From: Celeribacter litoreus
GTDB lineage: Bacteria > Pseudomonadota > Alphaproteobacteria > Rhodobacterales > Rhodobacteraceae
Assembly (NCBI RefSeq): GCF_020165855.1
Contig: NZ_JAIUFY010000008.1
Span: 62,001-126,000, forward strand
Direction: 5' to 3'
Length of the DNA: 64,000 nucleotides
The notes below the pieces were generated by a model. The model did not search any database, was not told the origin of the DNA, and saw only the letters and a list, made by a program, of their open reading frames with translations. The position numbers and the translations under genes are program-made. Below, in pieces: positions 16,951-25,783 of this stretch (positions are counted from its first letter, which is position 1; each line of letters starts with the position of its first letter).

Positions 16951-17084
16951 CACGGTTTTGGCCTGTATGTAAAGTCTTTGAGCCAGATCATAACGGGGCC
17001 GCGGAAAGGTGCAATACGAGGGTTTTTGTGTGGTGACATCCTTTACAAAACACGTTAAACGGGCGTCAAAATGGAGGTGGCCAC

Positions 17085-17558
17085 ATGGCTGACAATACCA
17101 TGAATTTGACCAACGGAGTTGATGAGGTGAGCGAGATGAAGGCCGAGACCTTCCTGCCTGATGATTATCGTCCGGCTGAGGACGAACCTTTTATGAATGA
17201 GCGTCAGCTCGAGTATTTCCGCAGAAAGCTATTGGATTGGAAGGCAGAGTTGCTCGACGAGAGCCGCCACACAATCGAAGGCCTGCAGGACAGCACCCGC
17301 AACATCCCGGACATTACGGACCGTGCCTCTGAAGAGACCGATCGCGCTCTCGAACTTCGCACCCGTGACCGTCAGCGGAAGTTGGTTGTGAAAATCGACG
17401 CCGCTCTGCGCCGCATCGACGAAGGTGAATATGGCTACTGCGAAAAAACCGGTGAGCCGATCTCTCTGAAGCGTCTGGATGCCCGCCCGATCGCGACGAT
17501 GACCTTGGAGGCGCAGGAGCGTCACGAGCGTCGCGAAAAAGTGCACCGCGACGACTGA
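17085..17558 (+). CDS. dksA: RNA polymerase-binding transcription factor DksA, single-cysteine type
   Basis: 157 residues. DksA binds the secondary channel of RNA polymerase and works with ppGpp to reset transcription of stable RNA and amino-acid genes. The coiled-coil tip carries D76, D79 and A81 (DITDRASEE), matching the functional D71/D74/A76 of E. coli. The zinc-finger region is degenerate: only C119 (GYCEKTGEP) remains of four cysteines, as in other alphaproteobacterial DksA proteins that fold without structural zinc. The C-terminal helix TLEAQERHERREK is conserved. GGAGGTGG before the ATG at 17085 is a strong ribosome binding site. A terminator follows at 17625. Confidence 0.94.
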   Translation: MADNTMNLTNGVDEVSEMKAETFLPDDYRPAEDEPFMNERQLEYFRRKLLDWKAELLDESRHTIEGLQDSTRNIPDITDRASEETDRALELRTRDRQRKLVVKIDAALRRIDEGEYGYCEKTGEPISLKRLDARPIATMTLEAQERHERREKVHRDD

Positions 17559-17624
17559 GATTGACCAAGCGCGTCACCGAATGTGTCACAATGACCACGT
17601 GACGGCGCAGGGAAAGATATGGCA

Positions 17625-17654
17625 AAACACCGGGGCAATGCTCCGGTGTTTTTC
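17625..17654 (+). terminator. Terminator after dksA
   Basis: AAACACCGG (17625-17633) pairs with CCGGTGTTT starting at 17643, followed by more T. It lies 67 bases after the dksA stop and separates it from the monooxygenase gene. Confidence 0.8.
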
Positions 17655-17729
17655 ATTTCAGACGATTGAATTTGCAGACAGATCAATCGGTGAGGACATG
17701 GCGGAGCCATCAGACAGAGGAGAGCGGGC

Positions 17730-18890
17730 ATGTTGATCGGTGAGGACATCGGCATTCTTGGCGCAGGCGTTGCGGGATTGGCCGTGGCGCGGGCTCTTGC
17801 GCTTCGTGGTGCGAAAGTCACCGTATACGAACAGGCCCCCGAAATCCGCGAGGTTGGCGCAGGGCTGCAAATCTCGCCGAACGGTGTGCGGGTTTTGGCT
17901 GGCCTCGGTCTTGATCCGGTTTCGCGTGCGGTCCGTTCCAAAGGTGTTCGGTTGATGGACGGCTACATGGGGCGGGAGGTGCTCTACCTCGATCTCGCCG
18001 CCTATCGGCCAAACGACGATTTCCTCCTGATGCACCGCGCGGATCTCATTGATCTTCTTCATCAGGGTGCACGTGATGTCGATGTGGATATCCGCCTCCA
18101 TCACAAAGTGGAAGACATAGACGGCGATGAAGATGGCGTTACGCTGAACTTTGAGGGCGGGGCGACGGCGCGTCATGGCATCGTGCTCGGTGCGGACGGG
18201 TTGCATTCGAAACTGCGCCCTATGCTCAACGGCCCAGCCAAACCTTTCTTCACCGGCCAGACCGCGTGGCGGGCGACCGTTCCGGCATTGGGCGGAGAGC
18301 CTGAGGTCGCGATGGTCCACATGGCAGCGGGACGCCACGTCGTTTCCTATCCCCTGCGCGGCGGGGAGATAATCAACATCGTTGCCGTTGAAGAGCGCTC
18401 GGATTGGATCGAGGAAGGCTGGTTCCACGAAGGCGACCCCGAGGAACTCCGCCGCAATTTCTCGAACTTCTGCCCTGGCATTACCGCGTTGCTCGGACGT
18501 GTGGAACAGGTTTCCCGTTGGGGCCTCTTCCGTCATCCGGTCGCCGTGCGCTGGCATTCGGACCGCACGGCGCTCTTGGGCGATGCGGCGCACCCTACGC
18601 TTCCGTTCTTGGCGCAAGGGGCTGTGATGGCACTCGAAGATGCGTGGGTCTTGGCGGACTGTTTGGGAAAGCTTCCGCTCGATCAAGCGTTGCCAGCCTA
18701 TCAAATGTGCCGCCGCCCGCGTGTGACCCGCGTCATTGAGGCGGCGAACGCAAACGCGAGGAACTATCACCTCAGCGGGCCGAAACGGTTCCTCGGGCAC
18801 ACGGCCCTGCGCCTCGCCGGACAGCTCGCGCCGAAACAGGCGGTGGAGAAATTCGCGTGGCTCTACGATTATGACGTGACCGCCGAGTAG
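17730..18890 (+). CDS. FAD-dependent monooxygenase (salicylate hydroxylase-like)
   Basis: 386 residues, a class A flavoprotein hydroxylase that would use NAD(P)H and O2 on an aromatic or similar substrate. FAD-binding GAGVAGLAVARAL at 11-23 followed by the ribose-binding E (VYEQAP), VGAGLQISPNG at about 42-52, the DG-type motif VLGADGLHSKLR near 152-163, and the second FAD motif LLGDAAHPTLPFLAQGAVMALEDA near 285-308. The latter block with HPTLPFLAQGA is typical of salicylate and 3-hydroxybenzoate hydroxylase relatives. AGAGGAG precedes the ATG. It is alone between two terminators, with no aromatic-degradation genes nearby, so the substrate is unknown. Confidence 0.88.
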   Translation: MLIGEDIGILGAGVAGLAVARALALRGAKVTVYEQAPEIREVGAGLQISPNGVRVLAGLGLDPVSRAVRSKGVRLMDGYMGREVLYLDLAAYRPNDDFLLMHRADLIDLLHQGARDVDVDIRLHHKVEDIDGDEDGVTLNFEGGATARHGIVLGADGLHSKLRPMLNGPAKPFFTGQTAWRATVPALGGEPEVAMVHMAAGRHVVSYPLRGGEIINIVAVEERSDWIEEGWFHEGDPEELRRNFSNFCPGITALLGRVEQVSRWGLFRHPVAVRWHSDRTALLGDAAHPTLPFLAQGAVMALEDAWVLADCLGKLPLDQALPAYQMCRRPRVTRVIEAANANARNYHLSGPKRFLGHTALRLAGQLAPKQAVEKFAWLYDYDVTAE

Positions 18891-18910
18891 CGCCACGCGT
18901 TTCAGACATG

Positions 18911-18948
18911 AAAAACGCCGCACTCCCTCCGGAGGCGCGGCGTTTTCA
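18911..18948. terminator. Bidirectional terminator between the monooxygenase gene and tpiA
   Basis: AAAAACGCCGC (18911-18921) pairs with GCGGCGTTTT (18937-18946) around a GC-rich inner part (CTCC/GGAG). T-runs on both strands suit the convergent genes on either side. Confidence 0.85.
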
Positions 18949-18964
18949 ATTCCATGTTTCAAAC

Positions 18965-19711
18965 TCAGGCGTTTTCGAGCGCTGTGACGATGCCGGAGAA
19001 ATCCGCAGCTTTCAGAGACGCTCCGCCCACGAGTGCTCCATCCACATTCGAGGTTGCAAAGATTTCGTCGGCGTTGGTGGGTTTTACAGAACCACCGTAA
19101 AGCAGCGGAATATCTGCTGCGCCGCCACCAAAACGGTCGCTCAGGGTCGCGCGCATGTCGTCGTGGACTTCGGCGATTTGTTCTAGTGTCGGGATTTTGC
19201 CGGTGCCGATGGCCCAGACAGGTTCGTAAGCAATGACGAGTTTTGCAAGATCAACAGAGTCAGGCAGGGAGCCCGCAAGCTGGCTACGGATCACAGCAAG
19301 AGTTTCACCGGCTTCGCGTTGTTCGAGGGTTTCGCCAACGCAGACGACTGCGACGAGGCCTGCCTCAATGGCGGCAACCGTCTTTGCTGAAATCAGCGCG
19401 TCGGTTTCGCCATGATCGGCGCGGCGCTCGGAGTGACCGAGGATCACATAGCCGCACCCTGCATCGACCAGCATCTCTGCGGAGATATCGCCCGTGTGTG
19501 CGCCTGAGGAGTTGGTGTGGCAATCCTGACCGCCAACGGCGACCTTTGAGCCTGATAGCGCGTCCGCCATTGCTCCGACGAGCGTGAAGGGCGGGCAGAG
19601 CAGGATATCGACGGAGGGCGCGGGGAACATCTCTGCGAGTGCGGTTGCTTCGGTCAGGCTTGCTTTCAGCCCGTTCATCTTCCAGTTGCCTGCCGCCAAT
19701 TTGCGTGCCAT
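18965..19711 (-). CDS. tpiA: Triosephosphate isomerase
   Basis: 248 residues, normal length. Interconverts dihydroxyacetone phosphate and glyceraldehyde 3-phosphate. All catalytic residues are present: K11 in GNWKMNG, H93 in ILGHSERR, E163 in [19 protein letters not shown] forms the C-terminal phosphate loop. AAAGGAG precedes the ATG at 19709-19711, which removes a seven-codon upstream extension. It links the Entner-Doudoroff products and the glycerol pathway genes (glpK, glpD) found elsewhere in this window to central metabolism. It stands alone, ending at the bidirectional terminator. Confidence 0.98.
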   Translation of the reverse strand: MARKLAAGNWKMNGLKASLTEATALAEMFPAPSVDILLCPPFTLVGAMADALSGSKVAVGGQDCHTNSSGAHTGDISAEMLVDAGCGYVILGHSERRADHGETDALISAKTVAAIEAGLVAVVCVGETLEQREAGETLAVIRSQLAGSLPDSVDLAKLVIAYEPVWAIGTGKIPTLEQIAEVHDDMRATLSDRFGGGAADIPLLYGGSVKPTNADEIFATSNVDGALVGGASLKAADFSGIVTALENA

Positions 19712-19846
19712 GCGCCGCTCTCCTTTTGTCAATTTCCAGACTGGGTTGGCCGCATCATTGCAGCCAATGACCGACAGTCAAGTCTTTGACGGTCATGGGC
19801 GCATTGACATCGCTCAGTTTTTACAGAAATCGCGGGGAGGCTGGCT

Positions 19847-20212
19847 TCAGGCGTTGTCCGAAAGGCTTTCGTCGAACTTGATCGACTCGCCGCATCCACA
19901 CTCATCGACTACGTTCGGGTTCTTGAACTTGAAGCCCGCTTCGAGCAGGGACACCTCATAATCGATCTCGGTGCCAAAGAGGAACATCTGCGCCATCGGT
20001 GCGATCATCACGCGGGCGCCGTCCTGTTCGACGACCTCATCCATCGGGTCGATCTCGGAGACATAGTCCATGGTGTATTCCATGCCAGCGCAGCCGCCCT
20101 TTTTCACACCAATGCGCAGACCCTTGGAGCCGTCTTTCTCCATGAGTTTCGCAATCTGCGCCGCCGCAACGGGGGTCATAGTCACTGCCTGTTTTCCGGG
20201 AATGCCGAACAT
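19847..20212 (-). CDS. IscA/SufA/ErpA-type iron-sulfur carrier
   Basis: 121 residues. A-type carriers receive Fe-S clusters and hand them to apoproteins. The three invariant cysteines are C41 (GGCAGMEY), C105 and C107 (DECGCGES). The N-terminus MFGIPGKQAVTMTPVAAAQI and the spacing fit the HesB/IscA family; which subtype (SufA, IscA or ErpA) I cannot decide by eye. AAAGGAG precedes the ATG. It lies downstream of sufT on the same strand, but a strong terminator separates the two, so it likely has its own promoter in 20213-20303. Confidence 0.93.
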   Translation of the reverse strand: MFGIPGKQAVTMTPVAAAQIAKLMEKDGSKGLRIGVKKGGCAGMEYTMDYVSEIDPMDEVVEQDGARVMIAPMAQMFLFGTEIDYEVSLLEAGFKFKNPNVVDECGCGESIKFDESLSDNA

Positions 20213-20303
20213 GTGCGTGTCTCCTTTGGGCTCAATCTAGTGATTCAGCGGTTTAATTCCAAGCGGGAGACGCTGTGCGACGATGAACAATCTCGCGAGC
20301 GTC

Positions 20304-20331
20304 AAAAAAAGCGGCCTTTCGGGCCGCTTTT
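20304..20331 (-). terminator. Terminator of sufT
   Basis: On the minus strand GCGGCC-CGAAA-GGCCGC is followed by seven T. This is a strong rho-independent terminator 23 bases after the sufT stop. Confidence 0.9.
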
Positions 20332-20353
20332 CGCATCTCCGGAATGGACCGGA

Positions 20354-20731
20354 TTACATAAAGCCCAGTTCGAGGCGGGCTTCGTCCGACATCATTTCCA
20401 TTCCCCACGGCGGGTTCCATGTCAGTTCGACGTCGACCTGTTTGACGCCGGGAAGCGGTTCGACCGCATCGGCGACCCAGCCAGGCATCTCGCCGGCGAC
20501 CGGGCAGCCGGGCGCGGTGAGGGTCATGATCACACGGACTTCGTTTTCGTCATTGATCTCAATCGTATAGACGAGGCCCAGATCATAGATGTTGACCGGA
20601 ATTTCGGGGTCGTAAACGGTCCGGCACGCCTCAACAATCGCTTCGTGAAGCGGGTGTTCCGTGCTCGACGGTTTGATCAGTGGGGTACCTTCAACGGGCC
20701 CGTCTTCTGGGGTCTGTGCCTGATCGCTCAT
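20354..20731 (-). CDS. sufT: SufT-type iron-sulfur assembly protein (DUF59/MIP18)
   Basis: 125 residues. The MIP18 core is complete: IVEACRTVYDPEIPVNIYDLGLVYTI at about 32-57, VIMTLTAPGCPVAGEM with the conserved Cys in the 70s-80s, then VDVELTWNPPWGMEMM. DUF59 proteins such as SufT help deliver Fe-S clusters, especially under high demand. TAGGAG before the ATG supports the start. It is normally the last gene of a suf operon; here no sufBCDS genes lie within the window and the next gene upstream is the RimB-RimK fusion, so it seems to be separated from the main suf cluster. Confidence 0.9.
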   Translation of the reverse strand: MSDQAQTPEDGPVEGTPLIKPSSTEHPLHEAIVEACRTVYDPEIPVNIYDLGLVYTIEINDENEVRVIMTLTAPGCPVAGEMPGWVADAVEPLPGVKQVDVELTWNPPWGMEMMSDEARLELGFM

Positions 20732-20858
20732 GCGCGCTCTCCTATTTCCGACTGATCATATAAGGAATGGGGCGGGGAAGGTCCAGTGGTAGAGGGTCAG
20801 AACCCGCCCGATGCACAGTCCTTGATCGTTTTTGTCTGCTTGCCGCGTCGCTCTGCTC

Positions 20859-22268
20859 TCAGGATTTAAGACGCGATTTACGTGCAGGGGCTGGTCGCAC
20901 GCGTCGTTCGATCATGTCGAACAGAGGTGCGGCGAGGTTCTTGCCTGTCGTCGTCTCCGCGCCCTCGAACCCCGGCGAAGAGTTGACTTCGAGCACCTTT
21001 GGCCCGTCCTCGGCGCGCAGGAGATCCACACCTGCCATCCGTAGGCCGAGCGCTTTGGCGGACCGGAGCGCTGTTTCGCGCTCTTCCTTCGTGATCCGAA
21101 CCTTGGTCGCCTTGCCGCCGAGGTGAAGGTTGGACCGGAAGTCTCCGCCCGAGGACGACCGTTTGATCGCGGCGACGACCTTGCCGTCGATGACGACGCA
21201 GCGGATGTCCTCACCGGCGGCTTCTTTGACGAAGTGCTGAACGAGGAAGTTTGCTTTCAAGCCACGAAACGCCGAAATCACCGATTGCGCGGCTTTCTTC
21301 GTCTCCGCGAGCACGACACCGCGTCCTTGAGTGCTTTCCAGAAGCTTCACGATCAGCGGGGCCTGACCCGCGAGGGCGATCAGGTTGTCGGTGTCTTTTG
21401 GAGAGGCCGCGAACGCGGTCGTCGGCATGCCGATCCGGTGACGTGCGAGGATTTGGTGGGCCTGAAGCTTGTCCCGCGATTGGGTGATCCCCTCGGAGCT
21501 GTTCACGCAATAGGTGCCGATGGTCTCGAATTGGCGGATTACGGCGGTGCCGTATGAGGTGACGGAGGCACCGATCCGCGGGATCACAGCGTCATAGCGC
21601 GGCAGGCGCTTGCCATCGTAATAGATTTCCGGTGCGAGCGCGTTGATCGCCATGTAGCAGCGCGTGGTGTCGATGACTTCGACGACGTGCCCGCGCGCTT
21701 CGCCCTCATCGACGAGACGGCGGGTGGAATAGTTGTCAGGCTCTCGTGACAGAACAGCAATGCGCAAAGCACGCGGCGCACCGGTCCCGCGAATGGAGGC
21801 GCTGAAATAGACGCTATCGCTCAATTTGGGTTGGCAAAAGCTCTCGGACGGCTGCACGACCATATCGTCCATGATCGCCTGACGCCCGAGCAGCATCCGG
21901 TAGGCCATGTTGCCCCGATTGGTCAGCGTCACTTCGATGGGCCACGTTCTGTCGCCCATCTTGATGTCTGTCGAGATGACATAACGCAGTTCGGTTTCCC
22001 CGTTCGAAGACGTCACTTCGCGGCGGTCCACAACATCAGCGGAACAGGAAATAACGATGTCCTCGCGTCCCGGCACAGGGTGCACGTTGAAGCGCACCTT
22101 CGGCGCATCCGATTTGCCGAAGGGTTCAATCTCGAATGCGTGCAGGGCCGAGGTCTTGGCGCCTGTGTCCACTTTGACTTTCAGTGCGGGGAGGCCCAGC
22201 CCGGGGAGGGAAGCCCATTCTTCCCAGCCCAAGGTAAAATTCGGGGCAAGAGGCGCTTTGTCCGGCAT
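20859..22268 (-). CDS. rimK: RimB-RimK fusion: retropepsin-like protease plus ATP-grasp glutamate ligase
   Basis: 469 residues with two parts. Residues about 12-150 are the RimB/ATP-dependent zinc protease type, a retropepsin fold with the catalytic D34-T-G triad (KVDTGAKTSALHAF) and the flap-side NRGNMAYRMLLGRQAIMD. Residues about 165-460 are RimK: IAVLSREPDNYSTRRL, YDAVIPRIGASVTSYG, then ATP-grasp blocks LIVKLLESTQGRGVVLAE and GVDLLRAEDGPKVLEVNSSPGFEG. RimK adds glutamates to the C-terminus of ribosomal protein S6 and RimB trims or tunes this; the two are usually separate neighbouring genes. The fusion would tie ligase and protease in a 1:1 ratio. Only a weak ribosome binding site (GTGAGA). 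Confidence 0.9.
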   Translation of the reverse strand: MPDKAPLAPNFTLGWEEWASLPGLGLPALKVKVDTGAKTSALHAFEIEPFGKSDAPKVRFNVHPVPGREDIVISCSADVVDRREVTSSNGETELRYVISTDIKMGDRTWPIEVTLTNRGNMAYRMLLGRQAIMDDMVVQPSESFCQPKLSDSVYFSASIRGTGAPRALRIAVLSREPDNYSTRRLVDEGEARGHVVEVIDTTRCYMAINALAPEIYYDGKRLPRYDAVIPRIGASVTSYGTAVIRQFETIGTYCVNSSEGITQSRDKLQAHQILARHRIGMPTTAFAASPKDTDNLIALAGQAPLIVKLLESTQGRGVVLAETKKAAQSVISAFRGLKANFLVQHFVKEAAGEDIRCVVIDGKVVAAIKRSSSGGDFRSNLHLGGKATKVRITKEERETALRSAKALGLRMAGVDLLRAEDGPKVLEVNSSPGFEGAETTTGKNLAAPLFDMIERRVRPAPARKSRLKS

Positions 22269-22571
22269 AGGTCGATCTCACAAAATAGGGGGAAGCCGCG
22301 GGCAACACACTCCGATCCGGCCAGATGCGCCAAATGGCACCTCTTCGGCTCTATGACAAGAGACTTTGACAGTTTCGTAAAGGCTTTTCTTGGTGCGAAG
22401 AAAAACGGCGAATGTCCGACGCTTTGCCCGTAATTGTCTCGCTGAAGCGCATTTCAGAGCATGCAAGCGCAAACATTCGATCTTGCACCGTCAAACGTTT
22501 GGTCAAAGGCGCAGGTGGGCGCAGGCTAAAGCCCATAAATTGAGAATAGACACTGAACGGGGACGGAAGAC
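22269..22571. other. Divergent intergenic region of rimK and the purine permease gene
   Basis: About 300 bases with no credible gene. The only structure I see is a perfect 10-base palindrome CAAACGTTTG at 22492-22501, about 70 bases before the permease start, a possible operator. I looked for a purine riboswitch and found none of its conserved features. Confidence 0.4.
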
Positions 22572-23933
22572 ATGAGTGAAGAAAAATTAATGCCTTTGGT
22601 TTATCAACTCGGAGACGTGCCGCCGCCGCCAAAAGCGGCTTTGGCGGCTTTCCAACACGTTTTGGCGTCCATTGTCGGGATCGCGACGCCGTCGCTGATT
22701 ATTGGCGGGGCGCTCGGACTTGGCGAGTACACGCCCTATCTCATCGCGATGGCGTTTTTCGTCTCGGGTGTGGCGACCTTTATCCAGTGCAAGACGATCG
22801 GGCCTGTCGGCTCCGGTCTCCTGTCGCTACAAGGGACATCCTTTGCCTTCCTCGGCGCCATTCTCGCCGCGGGTTTCGCGGTCAAAGGGCAGGGCGGAAC
22901 GCCCGAAGATATCCTCGCAATGATCTTTGGTCTGTGTCTCTTCGGCTCTCTGGTGGAGATCATTCTTTCCCAGTTCCTCGATAAACTGAAACGGATCATT
23001 ACGCCGACCGTGACGGGTATCGTGATCACTGTGATCGGCCTGTCCCTCATCAGAGCGGGCTTTACCGATTTCGCAGGTGGCGCGCGGGCCGGTGAAGATC
23101 TCGGCAAGCCGCTTTATCTGCTCATGGGGTCGCTGGTTGTTGCGGTCATTCTCGTCATGACCTTTATCGGCAAACCCATGCTCCGCATCTCCGCGATCAT
23201 GATCGGACTCGTTGTCGGAACCATCGTGTCGAGCTTCTTTGGTATGGTGAACTTTGGTGCGCTCGGGAACGCGAGCCTCTTTGCGCTGCCGATCCCGTTC
23301 AAATACGGCATTGATTTCGACTTCGGCCTCTTCGTGCCAATTGCCTTCCTCTATCTTGTGACCGCCATCGAAACCTCCGGTGACCTCACCGCAAACTCCG
23401 TGATTTCCGGCGAGCCGGTCGAGGGGCCGGTGTACATGAAGCGGATCAAGGGCGGTGTTTTGGGCGATGGTGTGAACTCCGCGATTGCCGCCGTGTTCAA
23501 CACCTTTCCGAACACGACCTTTTCGCAGAACAATGGTGTGATCCAAATGACTGGCGTCGCCTCGCGGCATGTGGGGCTCTATGCGGGCGGTATTCTCGTT
23601 CTGCTCGGCCTCTTCCCGATCATCGGCAGCCTGTTCCTGATCATTCCCAAACCGGTGCTCGGTGGCGCGACGCTCGTGCTGTTCTCCACGATTGCTGTGG
23701 CGGGGATCCGCATCCTGTCGTCCGAAGAAATGAACCTGCGCCGCGTCTATATCATGGCGGTGTCCTTCGGCCTCGCGCTCGGTGTGACGCTCGTGCCGGA
23801 CGCCACACAGAACCTGCCGACCTTCCTCAAACAGGTCTTTGCAGCGCCGATCACGCTTGCGGGTCTGTCTGCGATTATCCTCTCGCTCGCGATCCCAGAG
23901 GACGCGAAGGCGACGATTGAAGCGGCGGAGTAA
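22572..23933 (+). CDS. NCS2 nucleobase:cation symporter (xanthine/urate type)
   Basis: 453 residues with about 12 to 14 hydrophobic segments. The family motif appears as ITAIETSGDLTANS-like text (VTAIETSGDLTANSVISGEP) in the middle, followed by GDGVNSAIAAVFNTFPNTTFSQNNGVIQMTGVASR in which Q, N and T/S residues form the substrate-binding helix, and GGATLVLFSTIAVAGIRIL. GSGLLSLQGTSFAFLG near residue 80 is the first-half signature. TFSQNNG and IQMTGVASRHVG fit the xanthine/uric acid branch better than the uracil branch, but I would not fix the substrate. GGAAG precedes the ATG. A terminator follows. Confidence 0.9.
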   Translation: MSEEKLMPLVYQLGDVPPPPKAALAAFQHVLASIVGIATPSLIIGGALGLGEYTPYLIAMAFFVSGVATFIQCKTIGPVGSGLLSLQGTSFAFLGAILAAGFAVKGQGGTPEDILAMIFGLCLFGSLVEIILSQFLDKLKRIITPTVTGIVITVIGLSLIRAGFTDFAGGARAGEDLGKPLYLLMGSLVVAVILVMTFIGKPMLRISAIMIGLVVGTIVSSFFGMVNFGALGNASLFALPIPFKYGIDFDFGLFVPIAFLYLVTAIETSGDLTANSVISGEPVEGPVYMKRIKGGVLGDGVNSAIAAVFNTFPNTTFSQNNGVIQMTGVASRHVGLYAGGILVLLGLFPIIGSLFLIIPKPVLGGATLVLFSTIAVAGIRILSSEEMNLRRVYIMAVSFGLALGVTLVPDATQNLPTFLKQVFAAPITLAGLSAIILSLAIPEDAKATIEAAE

Positions 23934-23957
23934 CCCGCCTCGATCCAGAGAACTTTG

Positions 23958-23990
23958 AACCCGCTCCAGCTTTGGGGCGGGTTTTCCTTT
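23958..23990 (+). terminator. Terminator after the NCS2 permease gene
   Basis: AACCCGCTCC (23958-23967) pairs, with one G-T wobble, with GGGGCGGGTT (23974-23983), followed by TTCCTTT. Confidence 0.8.
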
Positions 23991-24057
23991 GTGCCTGAGC
24001 TTTGACGCCGTTGCGACCTCTCTGGTCGCGCGCCGATTTTGCGGGTAAATCCGGCCT

Positions 24058-25203
24058 ATGACCCAAGACACCCAAACCCCGCGATTCTCCTTTTCACTCA
24101 ACGCGACCGACGGCCGTGCCCGCACGGGTGTGATCTCCACGCCGCGCGGTGACATCCGCACGCCTGCTTTTATGCCGGTCGGGACGGCTGCGACCGTGAA
24201 GGCGATGATGCCGGAGAGTGTGCGGGCGACTGGGGCGGATGTTCTGCTCGGCAACACCTATCACCTGATGCTGCGCCCAACGGCGGAGCGGATCGCCAAT
24301 CTCGGCGGGTTGCACAAGTTCATGAACTGGGAGCGCCCGATCCTCACCGACAGCGGCGGGTTTCAGGTCATGTCTCTCTCTGATCTGCGCAAGCTGACGG
24401 AAGAGGGGGTCACCTTCCGCTCTCATGTGGACGGGTCCAAGCACTTCCTGTCGCCGGAGCGGTCGATGGAAATCCAGAAGCTCCTCGGCTCCGACATTGT
24501 CATGTGTTTCGACGAATGCCCCGCGCTGCCCGCGGACCGCAAACGGATCGCGGAGTCGATGCGCCTGTCGATGCGGTGGGCGCAGCGGTCTAAGGATGCG
24601 TTCGGAGACCGTCCTGGCCATGCGCTCTTCGGGATTCAACAGGGCGGCCTAGAGAAAGATTTTCGCGAGGAAAGCGCCGAGGCGCTCAAAGAGATCGGGT
24701 TTGACGGATACGCCATCGGCGGCCTCGCCGTCGGTGAAGGGCAGGACCTCATGTTCCAGACCCTCGATTTCGCGCCTGAGTTCCTCCCGCAGGACAAGCC
24801 ACGTTACCTTATGGGCGTCGGCAAACCGGACGATATCGTCGGGGCCGTAAAGCGTGGCGTCGATATGATGGACTGCGTGCTTCCGTCCCGTTCCGGCCGC
24901 ACCGGTCAGGCATGGACGCGTCGCGGACAGGTCAACATCAAGAACGCCCGCCACGCCGATGATCCGCGCCCGCTCGATGAGCAGTGCACATGTCCGGCTT
25001 GCTCCAATTACTCGCGGGCCTACCTTCATCATGTGTATCGCAGCCACGAGATGATTTCAGGGATGCTGCTCACCTGGCACAACCTGCATTATTTCCAAGA
25101 GATCATGCAGGGGATGCGCGACGCGATTGCAGCGGGCACGTTCGAGGCGTGGGAGAAGGACTTCCATGACACCCGCGCGCTCGGAGATATCGAACCTGTC
25201 TGA
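24058..25203 (+). CDS. tgt: tRNA-guanine(34) transglycosylase
   Basis: 381 residues, full length. Exchanges G34 for preQ1 in tRNAs for Asp, Asn, His and Tyr during queuosine synthesis. Landmarks: [10 protein letters not shown] near 64-73, active-site [10 protein letters not shown] near 97-106, [11 protein letters not shown] near 149-159, GIQQGG near 190, the nucleophile block [11 protein letters not shown] near 270-280, and the zinc site [16 protein letters not shown] near 309-324. No strong ribosome binding site precedes the ATG at 24058. The next gene starts within 14 bases of the stop. Confidence 0.97.
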   Translation: MTQDTQTPRFSFSLNATDGRARTGVISTPRGDIRTPAFMPVGTAATVKAMMPESVRATGADVLLGNTYHLMLRPTAERIANLGGLHKFMNWERPILTDSGGFQVMSLSDLRKLTEEGVTFRSHVDGSKHFLSPERSMEIQKLLGSDIVMCFDECPALPADRKRIAESMRLSMRWAQRSKDAFGDRPGHALFGIQQGGLEKDFREESAEALKEIGFDGYAIGGLAVGEGQDLMFQTLDFAPEFLPQDKPRYLMGVGKPDDIVGAVKRGVDMMDCVLPSRSGRTGQAWTRRGQVNIKNARHADDPRPLDEQCTCPACSNYSRAYLHHVYRSHEMISGMLLTWHNLHYFQEIMQGMRDAIAAGTFEAWEKDFHDTRALGDIEPV

Positions 25204-25216
25204 GGAGGCCTGCGCC

Positions 25217-25783
25217 ATAAAACCGTTTGTTCCGTTTCTCTCGCTTGGCCTTTTGGCCGCCACACCCGTTATTGCGGAGGAAAGCCTCTGCGGATGGACA
25301 GATGAGGCCAAAGTTGTCCGCGCCATTGCTGGAACATTTGACAGTGCCCTTGCGGTTCAGATCGAAGCGGACCTGCTCTCCACGCGCCAACTGGTCGACG
25401 ATCGCGTGTCAGTTGAGGCGGACGGACATTTCACCGACGCCTTTCTCGACGAACTGCTCGGTGCGCCGCTCCCGCTGACGCTCGGGCCGGTCTTCTACGA
25501 TGTCGATGCAGTTGATGACCTCTTGGAAACAACGGGCAGCGACTGGATTGCGGATGCGGTATCGCTCACACCTTGCGGGCCGGAGGGTCTGCCACAGCTC
25601 TCGGCGGCGTTCGAGGCCGGAGAGGGCCTCTATGGACAGGTGACCCTTATTCCCTATTTCACTGACAAGATCGTGATGCTGATCCAGATGGATTATCTCG
25701 GAGAGTGGGGGATGTCGGAGATCACGGGAACCGCGCTTCTCACGCCGAACGGGCTCGCGCCAGACGCTCAATCAACCGAATAA
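25217..25783 (+). CDS. Exported protein of unknown function, probable ATA start
   Basis: From the ATA at 25217 the protein has 188 residues and begins with a signal peptide, IKPFVPFLSLGLLAATPVIA followed by EES. GAGGAGG (25202-25208) sits exactly eight bases before this ATA, while no ATG, GTG or TTG lies at a suitable distance. The nearest in-frame ATG (25166) is inside tgt and would put 17 polar residues ahead of the signal peptide. So the start is either a true ATA, or a once-normal ATG that mutated. The mature part contains three Cys (in SLCGWTDE, LTPCGPEG) and an acidic, strand-rich body (GQVTLIPYFTDKIVMLIQMDYLGEWG). I do not recognise the family. Confidence 0.6.
   Translation: MKPFVPFLSLGLLAATPVIAEESLCGWTDEAKVVRAIAGTFDSALAVQIEADLLSTRQLVDDRVSVEADGHFTDAFLDELLGAPLPLTLGPVFYDVDAVDDLLETTGSDWIADAVSLTPCGPEGLPQLSAAFEAGEGLYGQVTLIPYFTDKIVMLIQMDYLGEWGMSEITGTALLTPNGLAPDAQSTE

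Noticed and set aside
22269-22571. Purine riboswitch upstream of the nucleobase permease gene
   Set aside because: Conserved junction sequences and P1-P3 geometry were not found.
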